Assembly (NCBI GenBank): GCA_002418265.1
Contig: DIDS01000012.1
Span: forward strand, 1-64,000
DNA length: 64,000 bases
From: Acidimicrobiia bacterium UBA5794
GTDB lineage: Bacteria; Actinomycetota; Acidimicrobiia; Spongiisociales; UBA5794
Direction: 5' to 3'
Shown: one piece after another, positions 1 through 8,020 of the stretch
How positions within the stretch are numbered: position 1 is the stretch's first letter
How the letters are laid out: the number at the start of each line of letters is the position of its first letter
Made by a program: the position numbers and the translations under genes
Notes under the pieces: generated by a model
The model's input: only the letters and a program-made list of their open reading frames with translations
What the model was told of the DNA's origin: nothing
Databases searched by the model: none

Positions 1-729
1 ACGAAGGATCTTCGGGTTGCTATCGAGTATTGGGAACAACAAGTCGACTACCCCTCAGCAGTGGCAAAGGTCAAGGCACTGCGGCAGCGTCGACGCTTCT
101 CAATCTCACAAACCTGGGAGGGGATGTGGCATCTCAGTGGCGAACTCGACCCTGAAACCGGGTCCCTTGTCGATACCGCGATCCGGTCGATTGTTGATCG
201 TGAAAACTTGGTGGCGTCACGAAACGGATCCGATGACGGCCGTTATCCGTGGCAACGCCGTGCCGATGCCCTGGGTGATGTGGCATCGTTTTGGCTCAAC
301 AACAGCGACCAGGTCGGAACCTCAGGTGGCACGAAGCCTCACATTGTTGTCACAACGTCACTTGAAACCCTGGTAGGGCTCAAAGAAGAACTTCCCACCA
401 TCGACGGGCTCGTCTTTGATCCTGGCGAGATGCAGCGCATCACCTGTGACTCAGAGATCATCCGGATGATCCTCGACGCTGACAGTCAACCACTCGATGT
501 CGGGCGAAGATACAAAACCGTCACCCCAGCCATACGTCGAGCCCTCGACCAACGAGACGGTGGCTGTCAATGGGAGGGATGTGATGCACCACCATCTTGG
601 TGTGACGCACACCACCTCACCCACTGGACCAACGGAGGCGAAACAAGCCTCACCAACATGACACTGCTCTGTAGAACCCACCACCGAGCCACCCACCAAG
701 ATGATCACCAACAAGAGATCCCACCCTGA
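1..729 (+). CDS. HNH endonuclease domain protein (DUF222 / 13E12 type), 5' end missing
   Basis: The reading frame is open from base 1, so the gene starts upstream of the window; the GTG at 61 is internal. The C-terminal 60 residues carry a typical HNH module: a Cys pair (CQWEGC), then WCDAHHLTHW, a GG turn, and a closing LCRTHH. The part before it fits the DUF222 region that precedes HNH in the multicopy actinobacterial 13E12 family. Members are predicted metal-dependent DNA nucleases of unclear role, often present in many copies per genome. The CDS ends at a TGA at 727-729. The following gene, a possible second nuclease-fold protein, begins 74 bases later on the same strand. Confidence 0.9.
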   Translation, partial: TKDLRVAIEYWEQQVDYPSAVAKVKALRQRRRFSISQTWEGMWHLSGELDPETGSLVDTAIRSIVDRENLVASRNGSDDGRYPWQRRADALGDVASFWLNNSDQVGTSGGTKPHIVVTTSLETLVGLKEELPTIDGLVFDPGEMQRITCDSEIIRMILDADSQPLDVGRRYKTVTPAIRRALDQRDGGCQWEGCDAPPSWCDAHHLTHWTNGGETSLTNMTLLCRTHHRATHQDDHQQEIPP

Positions 730-803
730 TCGAATGACGTGGTACTTCTGGGAACACCAGGTCAGTGACGCGCTGATGGCGACGTTTCGACCTACGATTT
801 GGG

Positions 804-1493
804 ATGGCTCCAGCACACCCCGCGATCGGAACCCTCAGGGAAGGGCCGCTTCACGCCGCATTGAAGCGTTGGTACGCCGATCCCGGCGACCGCGTTGAGA
901 CTCCAGTCGAGGGGTTCGTCATTGACATCGTCAGGGACAACCTTCTCATCGAGATCCAGACGCGGAGTTTTTCTTCAATGAAGGGAAAGCTGCAGACACT
1001 CCTTGGTGGGGGACACTCGATCCGGATCGTCCACCCGATCGCCGTCAATCGGTGGATCGTCAAGGTGGACGATGACGGTACGCCCACCAGCCGGCGGCGG
1101 TCACCCCGCCACGGAAGCGTGTACGACATCTTTTCAGAACTGGTTTCGATTGTCGGCTACCTCTCGGCGCCGAACCTCGAGATTGAGATCCTGCTGACCG
1201 AGGAAGAAGAACTGCGACACCACACTCCGGACGCATCGTGGCGGCGGAAGGGGTGGAGCGTTCTCGAGCGACGGTTGCTCACCGTGAACGGATCGACCCT
1301 CCTCGGGTCGGTACACGATCTCGTCGGTCTCCTTCCTCCGGGGCTCACAACATCGTTTACCACAGCAGATATCGCGACCGCTGCTGGCATCAATCGGCGG
1401 GTCGCTCAACAGACCGCATACTGCCTTCGTGAGATCGAAGGAATCCAAGCGGTCGGCAAGTCAGGAAACGCCATCAAGTATTGCCTGGTCTAG
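804..1493 (+). CDS. Uncharacterised protein with PD-(D/E)XK-like N-terminus and C-terminal winged helix-like region
   Basis: I do not recognise a named family for this 229-residue protein. Residues 36-52 read like a restriction-endonuclease-fold core: a beta hairpin with Asp41 and then LLIEIQT, giving D-x8-E-x-Q, followed by a basic helix starting SSMKGKL. The last 60 residues (TSFTTADIATAAGINRRVAQ) look like a helix-turn-helix. No catalytic assignment is safe, since Gln replaces the usual Lys. The ATG at 804 has no clear Shine-Dalgarno, so a leaderless or alternative start is possible. It lies between an HNH gene and a PadR operon. No membrane segment or signal peptide is visible. Confidence 0.7.
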   Translation: MAPAHPAIGTLREGPLHAALKRWYADPGDRVETPVEGFVIDIVRDNLLIEIQTRSFSSMKGKLQTLLGGGHSIRIVHPIAVNRWIVKVDDDGTPTSRRRSPRHGSVYDIFSELVSIVGYLSAPNLEIEILLTEEEELRHHTPDASWRRKGWSVLERRLLTVNGSTLLGSVHDLVGLLPPGLTTSFTTADIATAAGINRRVAQQTAYCLREIEGIQAVGKSGNAIKYCLV

Positions 1494-1532
1494 GCGCCGT
1501 TCGCCCGTTGCAGTCGATGACTCCTTGATGAT

Positions 1533-1571
1533 GTATACCAAGTATACGGTTGCATGATATACTCGGTATAC
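1533..1571. promoter_or_regulatory. Double inverted operator upstream of padR
   Basis: Two 15-mers lie 24 bases apart: GTATACCAAGTATAC (1533-1547) and ATATACTCGGTATAC (1557-1571). Each is an inverted repeat of GTATAC-like arms around 3 bases, and the second matches the reverse complement of the first at 13 of 15 positions. The block abuts the Shine-Dalgarno of the PadR gene (AGGAGG, 1572-1577). PadR repressors usually autoregulate through such ATAC/GTAT dyads, so this is the likely operator for the PadR-ABC-FtsX operon. Binding is inferred. Confidence 0.7.
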
Positions 1572-1583
1572 AGGAGGTTATTG

Positions 1584-2174
1584 ATGTCCGTTCCGATGAG
1601 TCTGTTGGCAATGCTCGAAGAGGGTCCGATGTATGGACTCGAGATGAAGCACGAATTCGAGAGACGTACCGGCGGTGTGTGGCCGCTCAATGTCGGCCAG
1701 GTCTATACGACGCTCGGTCGGCTCGAGCGTGATGGACTGGTTGCGTTTGACGGGGACCGTGATGGGAACAAGACCTATGTGATCACGGCCGACGGAAGAG
1801 CCAGTCTTGAAGACTGGTTTGGTCACCCCGTTCAACGAGAGTCACCGAGCAGGGACGAGTTGGTCCTGAAGCTGTTGGTGGCATCGAACGCCCCCGGGGT
1901 CGACGTTTCAGCAGTTATTCGATCCGAGCGCAGGGCATCCATCGAGCAGTTGCAGCAGTACACCCGGCTCAAGACGGATTCCTCCACGGACGCCGACGTT
2001 GAGTGGATGGTCCTTTTGGACTCGCTCATCTTCAAGACCGAGGCCATTGTGAGATGGCTCGATGTCAGCGAGGCCCGCTTCGCGTCAGATCCAAGGCACG
2101 TGTCGCAACCAAAGGGGCCGATGCCTGCGGAACCACTGCTGGACCAGCCTTCGATGCCCGAAAGGGGCAAGTGA
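1584..2174 (+). CDS. PadR family transcriptional regulator
   Basis: The 196-residue protein has the PadR winged helix at its N-terminus (LAMLEEGPMYGLEMKHEF, then QVYTTLGRLERDGLV and the wing GNKTYVIT), followed by a C-terminal dimerisation region of PadR_C type. The ATG at 1584 is chosen over the in-frame ATG at 1554 because AGGAGG (1572-1577) sits six bases before it, and because 1554 lies inside the operator. The stop overlaps the start of the ABC ATPase gene by one base (TGATG), so the regulator is translated with the exporter it probably controls. PadR proteins typically respond to a toxic small molecule and derepress an efflux pump; the ligand here is unknown. Confidence 0.93.
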   Translation: MSVPMSLLAMLEEGPMYGLEMKHEFERRTGGVWPLNVGQVYTTLGRLERDGLVAFDGDRDGNKTYVITADGRASLEDWFGHPVQRESPSRDELVLKLLVASNAPGVDVSAVIRSERRASIEQLQQYTRLKTDSSTDADVEWMVLLDSLIFKTEAIVRWLDVSEARFASDPRHVSQPKGPMPAEPLLDQPSMPERGK

Positions 2175-2893
2175 TGGCAGTTTTGAGACTTGATCGTGTT
2201 TCACGAATCCACGGAAGCGGTCATGTCCAAGTCGACGCATTGGTCGATGTTTCGCTATCGGTTGAAGCCGGCGAGCTTGTGGCGGTCATGGGACCGTCCG
2301 GATCAGGAAAGACGACTCTGTTGTCGCTGGCCGGCGGGCTAGATCTACCTACGGCCGGTTCGGTTCTTGTCGATGGCTCCGATCTGGCGACCCTCAATCG
2401 TGCCGAACTTGCCAGATTGAGACGCCACTCGGTCGGCTACGTGTTTCAGCAATTCAATCTGATCCCGGGTTTGACGGCAGCTGAGAACGTATCGCTACCC
2501 CTTGAACTGGATGGTGTGAATCGCAAAGAGGCATACGGAGCTGCTGTCGATGCACTGGCTCGGCTTGAGATGGCTGGCCTTGAGAATCGGTTTCCCGACG
2601 ACCTGTCAGGCGGCGAACAACAGCGTGTTGCCATAGCGCGAGCGATCATCGGTGATCGGCGCCTCCTGCTGGCGGATGAGCCGACCGGTGCGCTTGACTC
2701 CATGACGGGCGAGACCGTGTTGCGGTTGATGAGGCGACATTGTGACAATGGCGGCGCGGCGGTGCTGGTGACCCACGATGCCCGGTTCGCGGCGTGGGCC
2801 GACCGGATTGTCTTTCTTCACGATGGTCGCGTCGTGGACGAGGCCATGGCGTCGACACCCGAGTCACTACTTGCCGATGGGACGGCGCTGTGA
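2174..2893 (+). CDS. ABC transporter ATP-binding protein (LolD/MacB type)
   Basis: This 239-residue ATPase contains Walker A (GPSGSGKTT, residues 40-48), the Q-loop FQQFNLI, the signature LSGGEQQRVAIARA, and Walker B with LLLADEPTGALD followed by the H-loop LVTHD. The PTGALDS form is characteristic of ATPases partnering MacB/FtsX-type permeases. The start ATG at 2174 overlaps the padR stop, and the end overlaps the permease start (GTGA). It should energise export of a hydrophobic compound or lipoprotein-like substrate from the inner face of the membrane together with the following FtsX-domain protein. Confidence 0.95.
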   Translation: MAVLRLDRVSRIHGSGHVQVDALVDVSLSVEAGELVAVMGPSGSGKTTLLSLAGGLDLPTAGSVLVDGSDLATLNRAELARLRRHSVGYVFQQFNLIPGLTAAENVSLPLELDGVNRKEAYGAAVDALARLEMAGLENRFPDDLSGGEQQRVAIARAIIGDRRLLLADEPTGALDSMTGETVLRLMRRHCDNGGAAVLVTHDARFAAWADRIVFLHDGRVVDEAMASTPESLLADGTAL

Positions 2894-5400
2894 GCCTCGC
2901 CCCAACCTTGGCAATGGTCCGGATTGCTTGGCGAGACGCCCGGCGTAATCGATGGCGGAGCCTCCTGGTGATTGCAATGATCGCTCTGCCAGTGATGGGC
3001 CTGACGCTGGCTGGCGTGATCGTTTCCACCGCAACTCCAACAGCCGAGGAGGAGGCCACGGGCCAGATGGGTAGCGCTGACGTCGCACTCCACGCTGCAG
3101 ATCTAACCTCCGTTGAGGAGGAGCTCCGCGGTCTTCCTGAGGGGGAGTCGTCGCTGCGCTACGGCTGGGACACATGGACCGTGGTCGGTGGAACGCGGTA
3201 TTCCGTCTTGATCGAGGACGTCGATCCAGGCGATCCGATTCTGGGGCCCATTTACAAGATGACCTCGGGAAGGGCGCCTGAGGGACCGGACGAGATTGTT
3301 GTTTCCCCTCCGGTACTCGACCGTTTCAACGTCGTCGTCGGCGACACGATCACGCTGACCGACGAAGATATTCCCTATACGATCGTCGGGACCGTCATCC
3401 GCAGAGAACAGATCGGACGTTCCGTGGCCCTCGTCGAGCCAGGATCGCTTTTCGACAAGCCGGATGCATACCTCCTTGGGGTCTACGTCGACTTCCCTAC
3501 TGACCGCGAACAGGCAGCCGTCGACACGATCCGGGAAGGGGACTTCGGCGCATACCAATTGCGCGAGTACTTCGATTACGGTCTCGACCCATCGACAAAG
3601 AGCCTCGGGATCCCGTTTGCCATTGCAGCGCTTGTACTTGCCGAGACCGGACTCATCGCGGCAGCAGCGTTCGTTGTGGGGACAAAACGTCAGATGCGGA
3701 CCATCGGCCTTGTCGGAGCAACCGGGGGAGGGCCCCGCAATGCTCGAATGCTGGTGCTGGCGGGCGGTGTTCTCCTTGGGCTCGTAGGGTCTATAGCGGG
3801 GGTGATCCTCGGCATCCTTGCCGCCGTCGCCATCGTGCCGCACCTCGACCGATTGACCGGACGTATCGTTGGGCCATTGAGCCTGACACCGTATCTCCCG
3901 GTCGGAGCGATCGCTCTGGGCACAATCGCGGCATCGCTGGCGGCATACTCACCGGCTCGTGCCGCCAGCCGAATGAGCACCGTGGACGCTCTTGAGGGTC
4001 GGACTCCACCGCCTCGGCCAGCTGGGAAACTCGCCAGGATGGGAATGCTCGCCGTCGTCCTTGGCGCTGTTGTCACGGCATGGGCCACTGCCACAAAGAG
4101 CAACCCCGGGCTCGTCGTCGGCCTGTTTCTCACGATCGGAGGCGTTCTCGTGGCCATTCCGCTATTCGTTGTATTGGTTGGGAGAATCGGAACCCGCCTG
4201 CCGCTCCCGGCGCGAATCGCCGCCCGTGACACAGCGAGGCACGGACGGAGGACAGGCGCCGCGGTCGCCGCGGCAACGGTCGCCCTACTCCTTCCCATCG
4301 CTGTTTCCACCGGGACCCTTGCCACCGAAGCCAAGGAGAACGCCTCACCCCTGCTCGCTGCTGATCAGATTCTCATCCGCATCCGCATCCCATTCGGAAT
4401 CGGACCCGAAGTCGAGGATGAGGCCGTCCATGCCTACCTCACCCAACTCACGACTGATATCTTCCCCGGAGCCGTGACAGCGGGATATGCAATGGCCTTC
4501 TTCCCCGAGACATCATCGGAGGGATTCGACTTCGAACAGGGAGCCGAACAGCGAATGCCCGTGTACGTGATCGGGCAGCCGAAGTATGTCGGCGACGAGA
4601 TCGTTGAATGGCCGGGCGATGTCATACAGATAGGTGAACCCGATCTGTTGGACACCCTCCACGCTGAGGGTGTTCGCAGCGACTTCGAAGCTGGTGCGGT
4701 CGTCGTTCTCAGGCCCGATCTTGTCGAAGACGGCAGAGTACGAATTGAGACACCCGGTCCAAGCGAATTCGGGGAGGAGGGAACCTTCTTGAGGGCCGTC
4801 TACGCACCCGTGAACTCGTTCCGCGCCGGTGCTCAGCTTCCCGGCGCCGTCATCTCGCAAGCGCGGGCGAAAGAGCTCGGATTTGAGGAGGATCCGATCT
4901 CCCACATCGTTCTACGATCACGCCACCCAGTGACCAATGAACAGCTGACCGACGCCAAGACGCTTGCTGCGACCGTCGACGGACTCTCCGTTACCGGACC
5001 CTCCGACATCGCGTTCAAGGCTGGACCCATCAGGGTGGGCGTGCTCGCCTTCACGGGTCTCATCGCCCTGGCAATCGTTGGCGTCGCTGTGGCACTCATC
5101 GCTGCTGAATCGAGGCGAGACAGGGCAGTCTTGGATTCGATTGGTGCATCTCCTCGCACCCGCCGCGCCATTGCCGCGAGCAGCGCTGCGCTCCTCACTG
5201 CACTGGCTGCGATCCTTGCAGTACCCGCCGGGTTCATTCCTGTCACCGTTGTCCAGCTTGCGTCCGATGACGGATATGGAGTCGCGGTGCCTTGGGTGTC
5301 GATAGCGACTGTCATCATCATCCTGCCCGCCATAGCAGGTCTTGTGGCAGGCGCTCTATCGCGAACGCCGGCCAGCACCTCGCTACGACAGATCACTTAG
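2890..5400 (+). CDS. FtsX-domain ABC transporter permease
   Basis: This 836-residue membrane protein starts at GTG 2890, overlapping the ATPase stop by four bases. An N-terminal transmembrane helix (VIAMIALPVMGLTLAGVIV) is followed by a large extracytoplasmic MacB-like domain. A first block of three or so helices with the FtsX pattern (AAAFVVGTKRQMRTIGLVGA) follows, then a second extracytoplasmic domain and a final FtsX block near the C-terminus (SRRDRAVLDSIGASPRT). The duplicated architecture is common in actinobacterial exporters of antibiotics or lipids. It forms one operon with the PadR gene and ATPase. Substrate unknown. Confidence 0.92.
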   Translation: MSLAPTLAMVRIAWRDARRNRWRSLLVIAMIALPVMGLTLAGVIVSTATPTAEEEATGQMGSADVALHAADLTSVEEELRGLPEGESSLRYGWDTWTVVGGTRYSVLIEDVDPGDPILGPIYKMTSGRAPEGPDEIVVSPPVLDRFNVVVGDTITLTDEDIPYTIVGTVIRREQIGRSVALVEPGSLFDKPDAYLLGVYVDFPTDREQAAVDTIREGDFGAYQLREYFDYGLDPSTKSLGIPFAIAALVLAETGLIAAAAFVVGTKRQMRTIGLVGATGGGPRNARMLVLAGGVLLGLVGSIAGVILGILAAVAIVPHLDRLTGRIVGPLSLTPYLPVGAIALGTIAASLAAYSPARAASRMSTVDALEGRTPPPRPAGKLARMGMLAVVLGAVVTAWATATKSNPGLVVGLFLTIGGVLVAIPLFVVLVGRIGTRLPLPARIAARDTARHGRRTGAAVAAATVALLLPIAVSTGTLATEAKENASPLLAADQILIRIRIPFGIGPEVEDEAVHAYLTQLTTDIFPGAVTAGYAMAFFPETSSEGFDFEQGAEQRMPVYVIGQPKYVGDEIVEWPGDVIQIGEPDLLDTLHAEGVRSDFEAGAVVVLRPDLVEDGRVRIETPGPSEFGEEGTFLRAVYAPVNSFRAGAQLPGAVISQARAKELGFEEDPISHIVLRSRHPVTNEQLTDAKTLAATVDGLSVTGPSDIAFKAGPIRVGVLAFTGLIALAIVGVAVALIAAESRRDRAVLDSIGASPRTRRAIAASSAALLTALAAILAVPAGFIPVTVVQLASDDGYGVAVPWVSIATVIIILPAIAGLVAGALSRTPASTSLRQIT

Positions 5401-5407
5401 CAGCCCG

Positions 5408-5450
5408 CAGCTCGATGCCTTCCGACGGTGCAATGGGTTCGGACACATTT
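5408..5450 (-). pseudogene. 43-bp displaced copy of ispH 3' region
   Basis: Bases 5408-5450 match 9022-9064 inside ispH at 40 of 43 positions, including a 28-base exact run. On the minus strand the copy would encode NVSEPIAPSEGIEL against NVIERIAPSEGIEL in IspH. It lies in the short convergent gap between the FtsX gene and the HhH glycosylase gene, in the same orientation as ispH. It is too short to be functional and is best described as a recombination relic or one member of a short dispersed repeat. Confidence 0.7.
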
Positions 5451-5499
5451 CTTGTATAGCCAGCACCGGGATCCTGAATTCAGATCTTTCAACAACCGC

Positions 5500-6267
5500 T
5501 CAGGCTCCGCGGACAAGGTTGCCCGCGACGATGTTCTGTGGACACAAGCCAGTCAGAACGCATTCGCCGCAGACGGGTTCCGTCTTGTGGCACCACGACC
5601 GACCGATATCCCACAACGGGAAGTCGAGCTCACCGGGACGTTGTGGATGAAGTATTCGGGCGATCTCCACCATGTGGTCGACGTTGTCCCGTTGGGCAAG
5701 GCCGGTTCGAAGCATCACGCGTCTCAGGTGAATGTCGTAGGCAACGTCTGACCCTTCAAGTCCCAAGACAACCACACCAAGATCTCGTTCGAGCAGCTCT
5801 ACGGCCATGGCAGCCTTCTTCTGACTGATGCCAACAAAGGCCCGCAGACGTTCCTGAAGGACCGTTGCCGTCGGTGCATCCGACCAGATCGACGCGGCGT
5901 CGCCGTGGTATTCGTCGATCACACGCCTGGATCCGTCCACGACAAACCGCGGCGTCTGGTTGGGAAATCGATGCAACTTGGGCGGTTCGGCAAAGGCGGC
6001 CGCAACCTCGGTCGGGTGGTCGGCGAGATACTCCGGACCCCATCCACCGAGCCGTTCCTTCAGCCGGTAGGGGAGGATCCATGCCCGCTCGGCCGGCATC
6101 TGATAATCGACGATCACACCGACGAGAAACGCAAACGGATCATTGACGAGCAGCCGATCAGCTTCGGAATCCTTGGTGAAGACACCATTGACTCCCGCCC
6201 GCGCGTTCGCAGCCAACAACGCGCCATGAGCGAGGATGGCATTGACGATTGATGCGTGATCAGACAC
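5500..6267 (-). CDS. HhH-GPD / endonuclease III-like DNA glycosylase with 4Fe-4S cluster
   Basis: The 255-residue protein has an HhH-like region (RLRAFVGISQKKAAMAVELL) and, near the C-terminus, a four-Cys cluster (WCHKTEPVCGECVLTGLC) with the C-x6-C-x2-C-x5-C spacing of endonuclease III/MutY [4Fe-4S] loops. It is expected to act in base excision repair. The typical Lys and Asp of EndoIII are not obvious at the usual places, so the substrate is uncertain. The GTG at 6267 (VSDHASIVNAILAHG) is chosen because residues upstream in the open frame look non-coding; a start further up to 6543 cannot be excluded. Confidence 0.82.
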   Translation of the reverse strand: MSDHASIVNAILAHGALLAANARAGVNGVFTKDSEADRLLVNDPFAFLVGVIVDYQMPAERAWILPYRLKERLGGWGPEYLADHPTEVAAAFAEPPKLHRFPNQTPRFVVDGSRRVIDEYHGDAASIWSDAPTATVLQERLRAFVGISQKKAAMAVELLERDLGVVVLGLEGSDVAYDIHLRRVMLRTGLAQRDNVDHMVEIARILHPQRPGELDFPLWDIGRSWCHKTEPVCGECVLTGLCPQNIVAGNLVRGA

Positions 6268-6457
6268 CGGGCAAGCATATTGCGACGCGACAACTGCCTG
6301 CCTTCCTACCGATGGAGACACTCCTTGCCAGACACAAGGTCGCATCCGTGACCCGGGCGGCGGAGTTGCATAGGTAGGATCTCCCGATGGCGAAACCAAG
6401 TGAAGATCTGCGCTCGCATTCACTCCAATACCCCGTTGCCCGGTCCAAAGGAGGCTG

Positions 6458-6520
6458 ATGAACACTGTTTCACCGTTGATTGGGCCCGAGACAAAAGTCG
6501 GTTGTAACCATGCAACCTGA
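6458..6520 (+). other. Possible 20-codon leader ORF overlapping the cyclase start
   Basis: An ATG at 6458 follows AAAGGAGG (6447-6454), the strongest ribosome-binding sequence in the region, although only three bases separate them. The frame encodes 20 residues and stops at 6518-6520, 11 bases into the cyclase gene whose ATG is at 6510. The cyclase ATG itself has no convincing Shine-Dalgarno. This arrangement would allow translational coupling. It could also be fortuitous. Confidence 0.35.
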
Positions 6521-7844
6521 GACCAAGTATGCCCGCTCAGCATGGGGCGCCATCGGCTACCAGGTATTCGGAAGCGGTAGCGTCGATGTCGTCTTCTGCA
6601 CGAACTGGCAGAACAACATCGACCTGATCTGGGACGAACCCTCGGCCGTCCGATATCTCGATAGGTTGAGTTCGTTCGCTCGTGTGATCATGTTCAACCA
6701 AACAGGATCGGGCGTATCAGACGCGGTTTCCGTCGCAAACCCACCGAACATCGACAGCTGGATCGAGGATCTGACCGCAGTCATGGACGAAGTCGGATGT
6801 GAGAAAGCTGCGCTCCTCGGCGATACTGAGGGGGGATACATCGCGATGGCCTTCGCTGCGACCCATCCCGACAGAGTCCTCTCTCTGGCGTTGGTGAACA
6901 GCTGCGCCCGATTCACGCGCGCCGATCACTATCCGATCGGAATTCCTCCCGAGTTGTTCGAACAGACGGCCGAGGCCTATGCCGCACAGCACGGGACAAC
7001 CGGCGACGGACTCGCCATCACCGCTCCATCGGTCGCTGACGACCCCCGGTTCCGCCGCTGGTGGAACAAGTATCAGAGGAACTCGATAAAACCCGCGATG
7101 CTTCAGTCAGGATTTGCCTGGCAGTCACGCACAGACCTCACCTCCATACTCTCGACGATCACCGCACCGACAATCGTGCTGCATCGGAAGGATGCGATGT
7201 GGCATCGGATCGCCCACGGCAGGTATCTCGCCGAGCACATCGCGGACGCCGAGTTTGTCGAGCTGGCCGGCGCCGACACACTCCCGTTCTTTCCGGGTGA
7301 CTACGAGGAAGTGCTCGGTCATGTCGAACGATTTGTGACCGGCAAGTCACTCGGAACACCGGCGGATCGACGTCTCGCCACTGTGTTGTTCACCGACATC
7401 GTGGACTCAACCCGGATGGCTTCCGACCTGGGCGACGAGCGATGGCTCGATCTGCTTGCAGAAACAAACAGGATCAGCAGGGCGCAGGTTGCACGATTCG
7501 GGGGCACCTTTGTCCATACGACCGGTGATGGCCATCTCGCATACTTCGACGGCCCTGCCCGCGCTGTGACGGCGGCCCAGGAGATCATTGGTGAGGGGGA
7601 CGCCATCGGGGTAACGATGCGCGCTGGTCTCCACACCGGTGAGATCTCGGTCACAGGAGACGACATCGCCGGGATCGCTGTCCACATCGCCTCCAGGGTC
7701 ATCGATCATGCATCCGACGGCAGAATCGCCGTGTCAAGCACCGTGAAGGATTTGACGTTCGGCTCGTCGCACACGTTCGAACCCCTGGGTTCCTTCGACC
7801 TCAAAGGCGTTCCCGGCACCTGGTCACTGTTCGAAGTGGCATAG
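6510..7844 (+). CDS. Alpha/beta-hydrolase-fold protein fused to class III adenylate/guanylate cyclase domain
   Basis: The 444-residue protein has an alpha/beta hydrolase domain at residues 1-280 and a class III cyclase homology domain at about 286-444. The cyclase part keeps both metal-binding Asp residues (FTDIVDST, Asp296; TGDG, Asp340) and the AGLHTGEI segment, so cyclic-nucleotide synthesis is plausible. The hydrolase part appears degenerate: the nucleophile elbow reads GDTEG (Thr106 for Ser), and the usual GADH near the end reads GADT (Thr257 for His). It may therefore act as a sensor. Relatives with this order of domains are common in actinobacteria. The start at 6510 (MQPETKYARS) matches the family N-terminus; an in-frame TTG lies at 6480. 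Confidence 0.9.
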   Translation: MQPETKYARSAWGAIGYQVFGSGSVDVVFCTNWQNNIDLIWDEPSAVRYLDRLSSFARVIMFNQTGSGVSDAVSVANPPNIDSWIEDLTAVMDEVGCEKAALLGDTEGGYIAMAFAATHPDRVLSLALVNSCARFTRADHYPIGIPPELFEQTAEAYAAQHGTTGDGLAITAPSVADDPRFRRWWNKYQRNSIKPAMLQSGFAWQSRTDLTSILSTITAPTIVLHRKDAMWHRIAHGRYLAEHIADAEFVELAGADTLPFFPGDYEEVLGHVERFVTGKSLGTPADRRLATVLFTDIVDSTRMASDLGDERWLDLLAETNRISRAQVARFGGTFVHTTGDGHLAYFDGPARAVTAAQEIIGEGDAIGVTMRAGLHTGEISVTGDDIAGIAVHIASRVIDHASDGRIAVSSTVKDLTFGSSHTFEPLGSFDLKGVPGTWSLFEVA

Positions 7845-8020
7845 CAGCCGCCCCGATCTTCGATCCGCATCAACGTGCCCCCGAGAAGCTAGATTCTGGG
7901 CAAGGGAGGAGATTCGATCGGGGATTCGCACAACCTTGGGCTCGGCGACGCACGCACCGACACGTTCACAGGATCAGAACTGAAACTCAACCAACCATCA
8001 AACCGGAGACAAGAACCCAC

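Noticed and set aside
3103..3843. 246-codon minus-strand frame within the FtsX permease gene
   Set aside because: Antisense shadow of a clear permease; no domain and no start context.
5469..5487. Adjacent BamHI, EcoRI and BglII-type hexamers suggesting cloning-vector contamination
   Set aside because: Six-base palindromes are frequent, no other vector-like sequence surrounds them, and flanking genes are continuous in character.
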